Assembly: GCF_902686445.1 (NCBI RefSeq)
Contig: NC_062223.1
Location: forward strand, 45,447,998 to 45,511,997
DNA from: Sciurus carolinensis
Taxonomy: Eukaryota > Chordata > Mammalia > Rodentia > Sciuridae
Length of the DNA stretch: 64,000 nt
Direction: 5' to 3'
Positions within the stretch are counted from its first letter, which is position 1. Each line of letters begins with the position of its first letter. Under the pieces are notes generated by a model that was not told where the DNA came from, did not search any database, and saw only the letters and a list, made by a program, of their open reading frames with translations. The translations under genes and the position numbers were made by a program. Of the stretch, positions 1 through 10,060 are shown in pieces.

Positions 1-244
1 TGCTTGACAGATTGTACATACTTAGTAAATGTTAACCGTTCTTCCTTAAAAACAAAAACCAAAAAACTCAGTGTTGGTTTTCTCCATTTCCACCTTTGCC
101 TTGATAGCCAAATCGAAAGAAAGAAAATGGGTATCTGGATGCCAGCAACTTGGCATTATCAGTTTGTTTTTCGAGTTATGTTTAAGTTCTGACCTTTTGG
201 GACTGAAATTTATCTTTGCACTGTTTATTCAAAGCAGTTCACCA

Positions 245-331
245 GGGCTGGGGGTATAAGTCAAGGTTAGAGCTCTTGGCTGGTGTATTCCAAGCCCAGC
301 ACCAGAAAAAAAAAAAAAAAAAAAAAAAAAA
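245..331 (+). mobile_element. ID SINE, divergent, with poly-A tail
   Basis: An ID-type tRNA-derived SINE begins at GGGCTGGGGG, runs through a decayed internal promoter region to CCCAGCACCAG, and ends in 26 A residues (306-331). A 7-bp direct repeat TTCACCA flanks it (238-244 and 334-340), which marks an L1-mediated insertion. The tail is uninterrupted although the body has many changes. It lacks the extended ATTGACAACT tail seen in other copies in this window. Confidence 0.85.
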
Positions 332-340
332 GATTCACCA

Positions 341-957
341 ATTCAGCCAAGTGTATAAATAAGTACTGTCAGGGAAATCTTGAGGCTTTGGAGAAGAAGC
401 TCTGTCTTGGACTATCCTATAGTATTGTATGACTGTTGGCACTTCAGCCATTGATGTGAAAACTAGTTCATTCCTAAATACTCCTTAGGGCAGATTTCCT
501 CAGGATGTCTATTAAGCTTTTAATATCCTCTCCAATTTTACCTCTCAGGAGCTGCACCCCCATGGCCAGCTCTCTTTGTTATGCAAATAGTAGAAGACTC
601 TACAGGTGGGAGAAGGCAGCGGGGAGGTGGGAGGACCAAGCCAAGTAGGCAGTCAGACCCTTGGAGAGGGCTGAGTTACTGGACTTCCTAAGGCTACACC
701 TAGCAAGGTCTGAGACAGCAGAAAAGAACTCCCATCTTTAGGAACCAAGTGGTCAGAACTTTGAGGGCAGGTGGTAGGAGGCCATTTTTAAAGGTAAACA
801 TCTTATCTCAGGTAATAGAAAGAAAGGAATAGAAGGCAAGGAGACAAGAAGGGAGGCATAAATCACAGCTCAAAGAGCCCCCAAAGGTCTTTGCACAGAG
901 AGATAAGAGAGGAGAGAGGATGCAGGAGAGTAGAGGGAAGAGTGTTGACAAGGGCCA
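341..957. other. Unique sequence, no gene seen
   Basis: No repeat or plausible exon was recognised. The stretch 600-930 is purine-rich (GGAGG/GAGAAG runs), which limits stop codons on one strand but gives no protein-like frame. Confidence 0.6.
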
Positions 958-1130
958 GGGAGGCCTTGGTTCCAATCCAGTCTTCTTCCCTTGAATAGTT
1001 GTATGACCTTGGCCTTAATATTGTCAATTAATATTTTTAAATATTGTATAACCCCCTATGTTAGGCATAATAGTTATGGGTAATGTTTGCAAACCACAGA
1101 AATGATCAGTAAATGATAGACGTTATTATC
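958..1130 (+). repeat. Probable MIR fragment
   Basis: The segment GGTTCCAATCCAGTC followed by GTTGTATGACCTTGG resembles the MIR core, and is followed by AT-rich sequence that could be its 3' part. The match is short and decayed. Confidence 0.4.
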
Positions 1131-1999
1131 AGACAGGATTGAACCAGGCAAGTGTGCCCAAGGTAGCACAATCAGGATGCTGAGGAGGAATCAGTGAAAG
1201 TCCTGGAAGTATCTTTTCTAACAATTACGGGTGTGGATCTGTGGGGCATGTCCACTGGGGTCCAGTCAGGAAGTTGGAAACCACTTTAGGTCTTTCAAAC
1301 AGAGGGAATTTAACACAGGGCTTTGGTGATGCAGGGTTTGGAAGGACTCACAGAGCAAAGATGAGCATTTCAGAAAGTGTTCTTATATTTAAGTCTGGGA
1401 AATAGCACAGAGGAAGTAAGATGACCAGAGCCCAGGACCCTGGAGAATGGGAAACTGACTGGGTGCTGGAACCCTGGAGGCAGACGGTGCTGAGAGTGAG
1501 GAGATGATGCTCAGTGCTGGCGCTGGAGGCAGGAGGGGTTACCGGCTGCTGGGATAACAGGTTGACACTGACTGCTGCCGGAGCTAGAAGAGAACAGGTC
1601 CTTTCTTCCCCTCCTCCTGCCTTCTGAGCTTCCCCTAGTGCCTCCCAAGGCTAGAACCAAATCAGAAGCCGGCTAGCACAGGAGTTTGTGGGGTCCTAAA
1701 GTCAAAGCCGAGCATGGAAGGGTGGGACTGGGGTCGAGAGCACATATCCTGCGTCCTATCTACACTGCATTCTATCTCTGTCTTTGCAGTATCCCTTCCC
1801 ATCCTCCAATCTGATATTTTGGAAGGAGGCGAGTAAGTAGCCTATGACTAATTTAATTAAGATCTGCTTGTTTTGTAATTTTTTTTCAAGTGAAAAGCAA
1901 GGATTAGGTCTACATTTTATTTTCACTTGATGGCAAAGAGCAAATAACTATAAGCAAGTCTGTTTTATTTTACCTCAGGGAGCAGCCCTGGTTAACAAG
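1131..1999. other. Unclassified sequence with exon-like motif pair
   Basis: The part from about 1260 to 1760 resembles an old interspersed repeat I cannot name. At 1771-1789 a pyrimidine tract ending TTTGCAG looks like a 3' splice site, and at 1833-1838 GTAAGT looks like a 5' splice site, leaving a hypothetical 43-bp exon. The segment 1806-1842 recurs at 3007-3040. There is no coding evidence. Confidence 0.4.
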
Positions 2000-2200
2000 G
2001 AGCAGGATCTGGAACCAGAGAGACATGTCTCCTGTACCCTCTGCTCTATCCCTTTCTTCCTCTGTACAGCTGTGTGACCCAAGGCACTTATTGTTTCTCT
2101 GCCTCAGTTTCTTCATTTGTTTAGAAGAGTGAATTTATAAAAAGAGTCACTAAGAGTCTTTGCTCGTGAGGTCTAACTGGGATTATATAAGAATATTCTT
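2000..2200 (+). repeat. MIR SINE
   Basis: The order AGCTGTGTGACCCAAGGCAC, then TGCCTCAGTTTCTTCATTTG, is the MIR core on the + strand. The copy runs directly up to the LTR that follows. Confidence 0.65.
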
Positions 2201-2201
2201 A

Positions 2202-2625
2202 TGTAATGGCTGTGGTTTGGAATGTGATTTGTCCCCCAGAAGTTCATGTGTTGGTCCTTGGTGTGGTGCTTTGGTGATGTAGAAGTGATGGGACCTTTAA
2301 AGGGTGGTGTCTAGTGGGAGGGCATTAAGTCATTGAGAATAGAGCCCTAAACACAGATTGAAGGTAGTTCTTATGAGACCCTGAGTTAGAATGAATTATG
2401 ATAAGAGGAGCCCGAGTTGTTCTCTGGCTCCTAGTCTGGGGACGCCTAGTCTTGCACATGCTCCAGCTGTTATGGTGCCATGTACTCTGAGGTCCTCTCC
2501 AGAGCCAAGATGATGTCTTGGTGTCATGCCCTTGAACCTCCAGAACTTTGAGCTAAATGACATTGTTTTTCTTATAAAGTTATACAACCTCAGGTCATTC
2601 TAGTAATGAAAAATGGACTACTACA
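2202..2625 (+). mobile_element. Solo LTR of the ERVL-MaLR group
   Basis: This is an LTR-only copy of a MaLR retrotransposon. It starts with a GGTTTGGAATGTGATTTG block, has GGGACCTTTAAAGGGTGG and CTAGTGGGAGG internally, continues through CCTTGAACCTCCAGAAC and a TTTCTTATAAAGTTATACAA segment, and ends GACTACTACA. Length (about 420 bp) fits MST/MLT1-type LTRs. No internal retroviral reading frame is next to it. Confidence 0.8.
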
Positions 2626-3146
2626 TAATTAATGTATTCCTGTGTCAGCTACTGGATTATATTCCCCGCCTCCTACAGTGGTTAGCAAGTCTTGGGAGAA
2701 CAAGAGAGGGGAGCAAGACCTGATGCTGAATTCTACGCTTTAGCATCATGCTCTAAAGTCATACGTAGTATCACATGCAGAAACGAGCAAACTGCATTGG
2801 AGAAGCCAGCATACCTTTGGGAGGCACCCAGTTTGTTCCACTTGAAGCCAAAACTTGCAGAGGATAGGCGCTTGCCTGCATATTCAGAAATGGTAGCCTG
2901 GCCTTGTGTAGGAGTTTGGTTCCATTCATATGAACAATGGAAAAATGACTTTGTCTTACATCAGTCAATCAGAAAGCTCTCTAGAGGTCTCTTCACTACA
3001 CCACCCCCAATCTGGTATTTTGGAAGGAGGGTAAGTAGCCAGTTCTTGGCTTAATTGTTGTTGATCCACATACAGTGCAGTAATAACCAATGCTTGCGGC
3101 AGCCCCATGAGATTCTAAAATGTGTTTCAGCTCAACACATTTGAGT
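2626..3146. other. Unique sequence with duplicated donor-like module
   Basis: A 120-codon + frame (2692-3054) overlaps a 65-codon antisense frame, and neither looks like a known protein. The segment 3007-3040 closely matches 1806-1842 and ends in GGAGG followed by GTAAGTAG, a strong 5' splice-site consensus. It could be an exon of an unannotated noncoding transcript, but nothing else supports that. Confidence 0.4.
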
Positions 3147-3152
3147 GCCTTA

Positions 3153-3160
<8 letters not shown>

Positions 3161-3185
<25 letters not shown>

Positions 3186-3210
3186 TCAGTGCTGGGGATT
3201 GAACCCAGGG
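3161..3210 (-). mobile_element. 5'-truncated ID SINE with intact TSD
   Basis: On the - strand only the last ~24 bp of an ID body (CCTGGGTTCAATCCCCAGCA read in reverse) plus a ~28-nt A tail (T run 3159-3186 on +) are present. An exact direct repeat GCCTTACAGTTCTTT flanks it (3147-3161 and 3211-3225). Exact TSDs around so short a body mean it inserted truncated and did not decay to this size. Confidence 0.85.
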
Positions 3211-3523
3211 GCCTTACAGTTCTTTGAAAACTAGATAGATGTGTTTGGAAGTTTAGGGATGTGCAGGTGAGCCAGCCATTGCCGAGTGTTTCCTCAGGGG
3301 AGATGTGTGGGTCACACCTCCTTGCTCCACAGGTGCCTGGTATACTCTGCCTGGGGGCCTCCTGGGGAAGCTCTTCAAGCTTCCTCTTCCCTGGGAGTTC
3401 TCCAAGACCTTCTCAAAGGCAGAGCCCTTCCTTTCCTTCCCCATCACTTGGCCTGGTGAGCTGAGGACTACATTTCCCCCATTGGGGAAATGCATTTTCA
3501 TAGGACCCTGGATTTTCTAAATT

Positions 3524-3685
3524 GGGGGTCCACAGACTTTTTCAGTCAACAGGTAGATAGTAATTACTTTAGGCTCAGTGTTCACAGGTCTCTGTCATAA
3601 CTAGTCAGCTGTGCTGTTGTCGTGGGAGGTAACTCCGATGAGGAAGTGTGACTGTGTTCTAATCCACTTTTTAATGTGGTTCCCT
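3524..3685. mobile_element. hAT-Charlie-type MITE fossil, copy 1
   Basis: The sequence GGTCCACAGACTTTTTCAG, then GGTAGATAGTAATTACTTTAGG and a GTCTCTGTC block, follows the order of the mammalian hAT element whose ends read GGTCAGCAAACTTTTTCTGT and GGCCAGATAGTAAATATTTT. A second copy is at 57357. Decay is heavy. Confidence 0.6.
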
Positions 3686-4409
3686 ATTTATTCCACTTGA
3701 TCTGTGCTCTTGTATTTGTACAATTTGAATCAGTCTTCTGGCTCCTGAATCATAAATTCATATGTATAATTCTTAAACAGCTTATGAATTTTCCCTCTTG
3801 TAATGACATGTCATCCTAATCTGGACTTTGCAAGGTAGGAGCTGCAGTGTCCTGTCCCTGATCCCCATGAAACCCGAGCTGAGATAAGTTCTTGCATGCA
3901 GGTACTCAGCTTTAGAGAGAGAATGGGGACCTAGGAGAAGTGACTGAGGGGGAAGAGAGCCAGATGACTGTTACTGAGCTGACCCCCAGTGTGGGCAAGA
4001 GGAATAAATTCCTGGATTTTCCTGAGGAGCTGTGTATAATGGGTCTCAGAATTTTTTGCCCACAGCTTAGAAATGGGGAGCATTTATCTATAAAATCCAT
4101 CATGCATGGGCCAAGGCTTGCCTGGGGGGTGTTAGTACCTGTCTCTTTCAAGTGGGTGAATGTGAAAGAATCAAGGAGCAAATTCCTGCAAGTCCAATGA
4201 GGTTGTGGGGAGAGACACCCGGGGCAGGAGGCAAAGGATTCTCCATGCTGTGGAGGCGAGGTGCTTTTGGCTCAGCCTGAGCAGGCTGATCGCAGCTACC
4301 AGTAGCTGGAGTGTAACCGTGGGGCTCAGAGGATGTAAGGCAGCCCCAAAGGAGTGTTGGAGGTACATCACATATTAGTTTTGGTGTCTAGCCCAGCATG
4401 TCACATATG
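3686..4409. other. Unclassified sequence, no gene seen
   Basis: Reading frames of 86 codons (+, 3940-4200) and 89 codons (-, 3912-4181) overlap each other almost completely, the usual sign of chance frames. No repeat family was recognised. Confidence 0.55.
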
Positions 4410-4620
4410 TGAAAAGCAGTAAAGAGGACAGCCCTTGGTGCCAGACGACTCAGGTTTTAGTCCTGATTCTGTTCCTTACAGTATTCTACTCCTTAGCATC
4501 TCTTTGGTCTCATATCCTTATTTTTAAAGTGGAGAGGCTATTGTGAGGTACCCATTTTCTAAAATGGTCTGTGTCATGTGCTCAGCAGATGTTAGTTATT
4601 AATAAGCACTTAATAAACTC
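4410..4620 (+). repeat. MIR SINE
   Basis: It reads GGTGCCAGACGACTCAGGTTTTAGTCCTGATTCTG-like core sequence, then a degraded CTTGGTCTCATATCCTTAT block, and ends with ATGTGCTCAGCAGATGTTAG and ATTATTAATAAG, the MIR 3' end. Close to full length. Confidence 0.65.
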
Positions 4621-4633
4621 CTAAAAGATTTTA

Positions 4634-4686
4634 GTCAATATTTTATGTCAATATTTCTATCTTTTATAAGTCAATATTTCTATCTT
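4634..4686 (+). repeat. Short tandem repeat, ~20-bp unit
   Basis: TCAATATTT occurs three times in 45 bp, and the last two units share TCAATATTTCTATCTT. AT-rich local slippage. Confidence 0.6.
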
Positions 4687-5084
4687 GTTTATTTTTTTAA
4701 AAATTCAATGTACTCTTTCCAAACTAACCTTGAAATGAGTTACCAAATGTAAGGTACTTAAATAATCTTTTTCATTAGAAGTAGAAAAATAAGAAAATCA
4801 AAAATCAGGGAAAAGACACAAAACACTACCTTAATGCTTCTACTGCAACTGAGCATGACATTAATCTCTGCGCTTTCTGGCACCCAAGAAAATAAGGGGA
4901 GCAAGATGAATCACACAATTCTCAAGAGCTGATGAAAGAAAGCATACTGTTTCTTCAAAAGAAATAGATTTTTTTTTCTTACTTTAAATTCTAAAAGGAA
5001 TTTAGAGGAAATTCACCAAGCAGTCTTGAGTAGTAAGCCAGAGAATGTAAGGAACCTGGAAAAAGGCTTTGTTTTGGGCCTGAC
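4687..5084. other. AT-rich unique sequence
   Basis: No feature was recognised. The composition is AT-rich with short A and T runs, and no open frame of note. Confidence 0.55.
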
Positions 5085-5127
5085 CAATAGCTGGTGCCTA
5101 CAGACGCTCAATGAATGAATGAATCAT
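5085..5127 (+). repeat. L2 3' terminus
   Basis: GGTGCCTACAGACGCTCAAT followed by three GAAT units is the characteristic L2 end (TAGGTGCTCAATAAATATTT..GAATGAAT). Only the extreme 3' end remains. Confidence 0.5.
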
Positions 5128-5639
5128 GGGGTGAGTTTTCAATAGGTTTTCATAAGAACCAGCATTCTGCCTCCAATGACTAAAATAGAGGAGTGATTCT
5201 AATGGCGAGATTTGGGGCTAGCATGGTGGACAGAGGTAAGCTGGGCTGGCCAGTGGCAGGGATGTTTGGGATTGGAGGAGCAGGTGCAGGTCTTACGCAC
5301 CCCTGCTTGCTCAGGATGCTGGTGCTGACCCCTGCACACTTCATGATTCTTCTTTTCAGCCATCTCTTTCCTGTCTCCCATCCCGGAGTTGATGAGCAGA
5401 TTCTTTCTCTAGCCTTCCCCAGGGAGTAGGCAAGAACCAGGCAATCTTCCTGTGGCTCTCAGCCAGTGCCAGGTTTTCCCTGCTGGGGTGGCCTTGATCG
5501 GTTCCGGTCAGGCTGGCATCTCACGGGGCTCCATCTTAATTTCTCCCGCTGAGCTGCATCTCCAAGACCCCAGACAGCCACACTCGCTCACTGGCACATT
5601 GCATCTCAGGGCTTGAGTTAACATATAGGTACTCTGCCA
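5128..5639. other. Unique sequence, GC-richer
   Basis: Overlapping 78-codon (+, 5193) and 60-codon (-, 5199) frames give no recognisable protein. The block is immediately upstream of an AT-rich regulatory candidate. Confidence 0.55.
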
Positions 5640-6030
5640 GGCTGAAGGCCTCAGTTAAAATATTATGATCTGTATTCTCCAGCCCAAGGAAATCTCATTA
5701 TAAATAAAGTAATCCCATTTGCGGGTGTGTTCTATAACCCACAGGCTCAAAAATATACCGGTACAGTATGCCTGGGAAGTTGGGCTGTCAGATTAATACA
5801 TTGTGTGAAAATTGGGGCCAGAGGTCACCGGTCTCCTGATACACAAATCTCCCTCTGAGAATCTCATTTCATTCAGACTATCAGTTAGATTAGAGATACC
5901 CTAATTATCCCACTGAAATTAAATTACTTTATGTTAGGGTGATATAATGAACAACCATAAAGAGGAGATATACAACCAATCATCTTATTAGTCACAGCAA
6001 GATCAGATCATACACTAAAAGGACCTTGCT
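5640..6030. promoter_or_regulatory. Candidate conserved noncoding element
   Basis: This is a repeat-free AT-rich block dense in homeobox-type cores (CTAATTATCC at 5901, AAATTAAATTAC near 5926). It also has two ACCGGT hexamers (5758-5763, the centre of the palindrome TACCGGTA, and 5827-5832), which fit Grainyhead/CP2-type half motifs. The lack of interspersed repeats and balanced motif density resemble developmental enhancers. Conservation is inferred, not measured. Confidence 0.4.
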
Positions 6031-6544
6031 GATTATTGTCAGCCAGTCCCCGCCACACAAAAAGGGTGAGGGAAAGAGGGAAACGAGGTTAGCGCTGGTT
6101 CTTGGGCTGTTCTGTTTTTCCTGGACAGGCATGAGGTGCCTGCTGTGTCCTGGGGCTTAGTTGCTGAGAGGTTCTCCCCAAATGTGCCTCTGCTGGTCAG
6201 TAAGAAGGCACAGCACCCCACTGCATTCTTGACCTTATTCACCCCCATTTCCCATGGGGCCTCATGATTCATGTGTAGAACCAGGCATCCGTTGCCTTTC
6301 ACTTCTTCGTTCTGGAAATCTCCACAGTATCTGTCAAGTGATATGACTATGTTGCTAGTCCTCCACACCAGTTGATCTTTTTTAAAGTAAATACTGCAAG
6401 CTGCTATAAAGAATTCCAGTGACTTAATACATTAAAGGTTATTTCTTGTTGAAATCATTGGCTAATGCAGCAGTGTATTGTGGGTGAAACTGCTCCATGC
6501 AGTCCTTCAAGAACCCACCTTGTAGCTCTGTTATGTCAGGTTTA
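6031..6544. other. Unique sequence, no gene seen
   Basis: A 109-codon - frame (6039-6368) has no recognisable domain or initiation context. The right edge is AT-rich and may belong to an undetermined old repeat adjoining the MITE. Confidence 0.5.
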
Positions 6545-6546
6545 CA

Positions 6547-6762
6547 TTTCTCAGTGGCAGCACGTTTTGGGCTGTATAATTCCTTGCAGCGGGGGGAGGG
6601 GAGAGTTGTTCTATGCTTTGTAGAATGTTCAGTTACATCGGTAGCTAATGGGTGGATGCCAATGGTGCACCCTCCCAGTTGGTACAACAAAAATGTCTCC
6701 AGATATTACCAGATGTTCCCCAGGGGAGGAGACAAAATTGCCCTTGGTCAAGAACCACTGCT
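6547..6762. mobile_element. hAT-Charlie MITE (MER5A-like), copy 1
   Basis: The copy runs from GTTTTGGGCTGTATAATTCC through GTAGCTAATGGGTGGATGCC and AAAATGTCTCCAGATATTAC to the terminal repeat CAAGAACCACTG. This is the layout of a ~190-bp nonautonomous hAT element. Three other copies (28098, 56455, 60100) have the same orientation. The exact subfamily name is by recollection. Confidence 0.75.
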
Positions 6763-7252
6763 CTTAGTCAATGAAGCCTTCTTCATTCATCATGGAGATG
6801 GGAAGAGACAGCAAGGAGGATTCTGTAGGAGGTTTTGTGGGGGCAGAACTAGAAGTGGGACACCCGAGCCCTGCCAGGCAGAAGTCACACGGCCTCTTCT
6901 AACTGCCTCCTATAACTGAAAAGATAACTGAAAATGTGGTCCAAATGCATCCCCAGGAGAAAAGGAAACAGGGTTTGTTGAACATGCAGCTGATCTTATC
7001 CAAGGATAAATCAAGGTAGGCTACAACCAGGGACGTGGTTCCTCCCTATCAATTCTTCATGCCCTTGCTTCTACTTGCTGCCACCCCTGCCACCCCTGTT
7101 CCCCACCTGGGCCTGACGTTTTGTCTCTTTACCTGACTTTGTCTCCATTCAAAGCTCATCTGTCTTGCCTTCTATTTGGGCACAGCCCTGATCTCCAGCT
7201 ACTTAAATGACCTAATCCATGCCGATGTGAGCAACTGCTGTTGAGCTTGTGT

Positions 7253-7266
7253 GCGCCCCCTTCTGG
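7253..7266 (-). promoter_or_regulatory. CTCF-like motif
   Basis: On the - strand the 14-mer CCAGAAGGGGGCGC matches the CTCF core CCASYAGRKGGCRS at 13 of 14 positions (A instead of pyrimidine at position 5). A G-quadruplex motif lies 61 bp downstream. Occupancy cannot be judged from sequence. Confidence 0.5.
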
Positions 7267-7327
7267 CGGCACGATTATGAATTTTTAAGGGAATCGGAGG
7301 GACGGTGGGCATGGGGGCTGCTCTGGC

Positions 7328-7349
7328 GGGTGGGGCAGAGGGGAAGGGG
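7328..7349 (+). other. G-quadruplex motif
   Basis: Four G runs (GGG, GGGG, GGGG, GGGG) are separated by loops T, CAGA and AA. This satisfies the standard G3+N1-7 pattern with short loops. Confidence 0.6.
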
Positions 7350-7832
7350 CAGAGTCTCTGGTAGACTGTATCTGTGCAGCCTGTTTACAACAGGATTGTT
7401 TTATTTAGGAAAAAAAAGACAACAGTTTAAAGTTAATAGCATGGTCTTAGGTAAATAATTTTAATTGAATTATTAGCAAATGGTAAATAATTTAACAAAA
7501 TGAGTACAAGGTCCTTTAAACAAATAAATTGCCATGAAAGGGGAGCCCTTGTTCCTGCAATGTGTTCAGGTAGTTGGGTCCTTTCAAGTTTTTTCTTCAT
7601 CACCAATATAGAGTACATAGGTAGTGACCAGAGGTTAAAAGTTTAAGTTATTACTGTTTTTAGGAACATACGGTCATAGGCAGAGTATATATAGATAAAA
7701 TGGGGAAGAAGTCACCAGGTGGGTGCTGATGACCCCGTACTGGAGTTGGTACGTTAATGCTGATTGTGGTCAGTGCGGTTGTCTACTGGATAATTTCCCA
7801 GAAAGGTTTTAGGGATGTGCTGCTTGGTTTAT

Positions 7833-7870
7833 CAACATCACACCTTAAAGTGACAACATCACACCTTAAA
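7833..7870 (+). repeat. Two-copy 21-bp tandem repeat
   Basis: CAACATCACACCTTAAA is present twice, at 7833-7849 and 7854-7870, with 4 bp between copies. A recent local duplication. Confidence 0.9.
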
Positions 7871-7904
7871 AATTGTGCTACTACTAGGTAATACCATAGG
7901 GAGA

Positions 7905-8005
7905 AAAGTTTTGGGGTGGGAGTCTGCTGCCCTGGATTCCTGATTTGGCCGTGCCATTGGCCTTGTGATTCTGGGTGAGTCAGGCTACTGTCAGGGCCGT
8001 CAAGG
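7905..8005 (+). repeat. MIR fragment
   Basis: CCTGGATTCCTGATTTGGCC followed by GGCCTTGTGATTCTGGGTGA is a decayed MIR core. Confidence 0.5.
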
Positions 8006-8079
8006 CTTTAAACACCTAAACACCTGCTCTCCTTGATGGGTTTTTTGGCAAACAGCTCATCTGCCCTGCCACAACAATA

Positions 8080-8612
8080 TGACCTCCATGTTGCAGCCAG
8101 AGATATTTTCCAGTCGGGCGATACCCACCTTTCCACCTTCGTCCCCATCACAGCTTTTCCATAGCATGCAACTTGCATTTAAAACAAAGACAAAACTCCT
8201 TTGCACATCCTGAAAAACCCTGCAGGCACTAGCCCTTCCTCGGGTTCCCTGGCTCTCTAAGCTCAGTGGGTCCAAGCCTTGTTTCTGGTCCTCACCCTCT
8301 ACTGTCCCTGTAAGGCTTTGCCCATGCTGTGCCCTCTGCTTCCAGTGTGTTCCTTTCTCTCTCCAGTTGGTGGGCTTTTCCTTACCTCTTAGTTCTCAGC
8401 TCGAGTCACTACCAGGTCTAATTCCCTTCTCATGGGCTCTTTGAGGATCACCCACAAGTAGCACTCCCTGCATTACCTGAATACATCCTGTCTCCATGAC
8501 TCAATCGTAAGCACCAGGAGATGTGAGAGAGTCTGGCTCCCTGCTGTATCCCAGGGTCTGGCATAGTGCCAGCACATAGTAGGTACTAATACATTTTTCT
8601 GGCATGAACAAA
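8080..8612 (+). mobile_element. L2 LINE 3' end
   Basis: A + strand L2 fragment. It has the GCAGCCAGAG start, AAACTCCTTTGCACATCCTG, AGGCTTTGCCCATGCTGTGC, CTCAGCTCGAGTCAC, a GCACTCCCTGCATTACC block and the L2 terminus GGCATAGTGCCAGCACATAG with TAGGTACTAATAC. All blocks are in consensus order. It contains an antisense 72-codon frame that is not a gene. Confidence 0.8.
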
Positions 8613-8803
8613 TGAGTCATTTGGGTTATCTGGAAATACTAGTCGATCAGGCTTGACACTGGTTTTCAACCTGTTTTATCATAAAGCCGCCAATATTGGG
8701 AATGAGATTCCCCCAGTCTCTAAGAGTATCCCAAGAAAGGTCAGCAAAAATGGTGTGGCAAGCAGTATATCTTTGTCAGCTCAGCTTGGTTATTTCTTTC
8801 TTT

Positions 8804-8907
8804 CATATGTATGTATATGTTTATATATGTATATATACACACAATATATATACATATACACACATATATACATATATACACACATATATATACATATATA
8901 TATATAT
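8804..8907 (+). repeat. Compound AT/CA microsatellite
   Basis: About 104 bp of alternating TATG, TATA and ACAC units, probably grown from the A-rich tail of the ID element that follows on the - strand. The tyrosine/isoleucine/histidine-rich frames across it (8653-9178 +, 8790-8999 -) are translations of the microsatellite. Confidence 0.9.
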
Positions 8908-9018
8908 TTTTTTAGTTGTTGATAGACCTTTATTTTGTTCATTTGTTTATATACGGTGCTGTGAATCAAACCCAGTGCCTCACACATGCTATCGACCATT
9001 GAGCTACAACCCCAGCCC
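8908..9018 (-). mobile_element. ID SINE, long-tailed sciurid type
   Basis: Read on the - strand it starts GGGCTGGGGTTGTAGCTCAA, passes GTGTGAGGCACTGGGTTTGA, and ends in a tail of AAATG/AATAAAGG then CTATCAACAACTAAAAAA. This extended tail defines a subfamily also present at 11605 and 23212. The tail adjoins the microsatellite. Confidence 0.9.
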
Positions 9019-9895
9019 TCAACTTCGTCATTTCTATTGGAAATCTTGCTACAGTCTGGAAGCCCTTTTCCAGCCTTTCTTTCTAAGTCTTTTATTGGAA
9101 ATGCATGTACCCGGGCAGTTCATCTGCAGCCGGCAACCCCTGGGAGCGACTGTGGTACAAAGCACAGTGTGCAGGTAAATAACCCGGGCTGGAAGAAGGG
9201 AAGACTCCAATTGTGTGGCAGCGACTCCAATGCTCTGTGGGGAAGCATTGGGGGTGAGGAGACTGTGAGTGCCTCGCTGTGGAAGTCAGAGGATGGTTTC
9301 GCAGCCCCGTGAGAGCCTTAGCCTCTTATGATTCATGGCATGTGGCCACCTCTCAGCTCTGAACAGAGTGAGGTATGAAGTCATTTTCAGAGCAGTGTCT
9401 ATGAAATTCCATTACACGGGGCTTTTCAATTTAAGGGGAAAGACCTTTGCTGAAACTAATTTGCAGTTGCTTTAATCATGGAGCTCAGAGTCATAGGCTT
9501 TCCCCACGGTGGTGGCTAAAAATTTGGCTCCTGCTGACTGTGAGGAGTAGGCTCCCCACCCGAGCTCCTGAATTCCTTCTGTGGTTGTCGGACATCCCCT
9601 AATTTTTGCAATTTTTGATACAAAAAGGAAATAATTATATTCAGTGCTCCTGGTGAATGTAAATGTTTTGGAATCAGAATGCATTTGAAAACAGAGTTAA
9701 ATCAAAGCAAATAGGACATGTCCCAGGAGGAGGATCATCCCAGTTTTTTTTCTGCTCCCCTGCCAGCCTTTCCTGCGCCCCCCTGCCCCAGGGTCTTTCT
9801 CTTGGGTTCCTTTGTTCCTTCACCCAATGACACCACCGGGATTTTTCTCTATCTGAAGATGGGGAACTAGGAATCACAGAAAGCAAAGAACACTT
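9019..9895. other. Unique sequence, partly AT-rich
   Basis: No gene or repeat recognised. The part 9380-9480 (AATTTAAGG, CTTTAATCATGG) is compact and repeat-free and could be a short conserved element. Confidence 0.5.
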
Positions 9896-9899
9896 TGTT

Positions 9900-10060
9900 T
9901 GAAGTCGGGAAAGTAGGTCTAATCTTACTCATGCTGTTTACCAGTCTTTTAGGAAGTTTGCTAAGCTTTCCAGGGCATCTCATTTATCAAAGGAAGATGA
10001 TAATACCAATCCCGAAGATCAGGTGGGCTGTAGCGGGAAGACTGAGCCAGAGAAAGTGTG
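9900..10060 (+). repeat. MIR fragment, 3' half
   Basis: GGAAGTTTGCTAAGCTTTCC, GGCATCTCATTTATCAAAGG and AAGATGATAATACCAATCCC follow the MIR order around the TCATCTGTAAAATG region. Confidence 0.5.

Larger units (their letters stand above)
6763..7832. other. Unique sequence with CTCF-like and G4 motifs
   Basis: Apart from the two motifs listed separately (7253 and 7328) no repeat or gene was recognised. The 140-codon + frame at 6497-6919 begins inside or before the MITE and is not a gene. Confidence 0.5.

Noticed and set aside
8330..8350. CTCF-like string TGCCCTCTGCTTCC
   Set aside because: Two core mismatches, and it lies within the L2 3' end where this string is part of the repeat.
8653..9178. 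Tyr/Ile/His-rich frames that look like membrane proteins
   Set aside because: They are translations of the TATG/ACAC microsatellite and an ID SINE.
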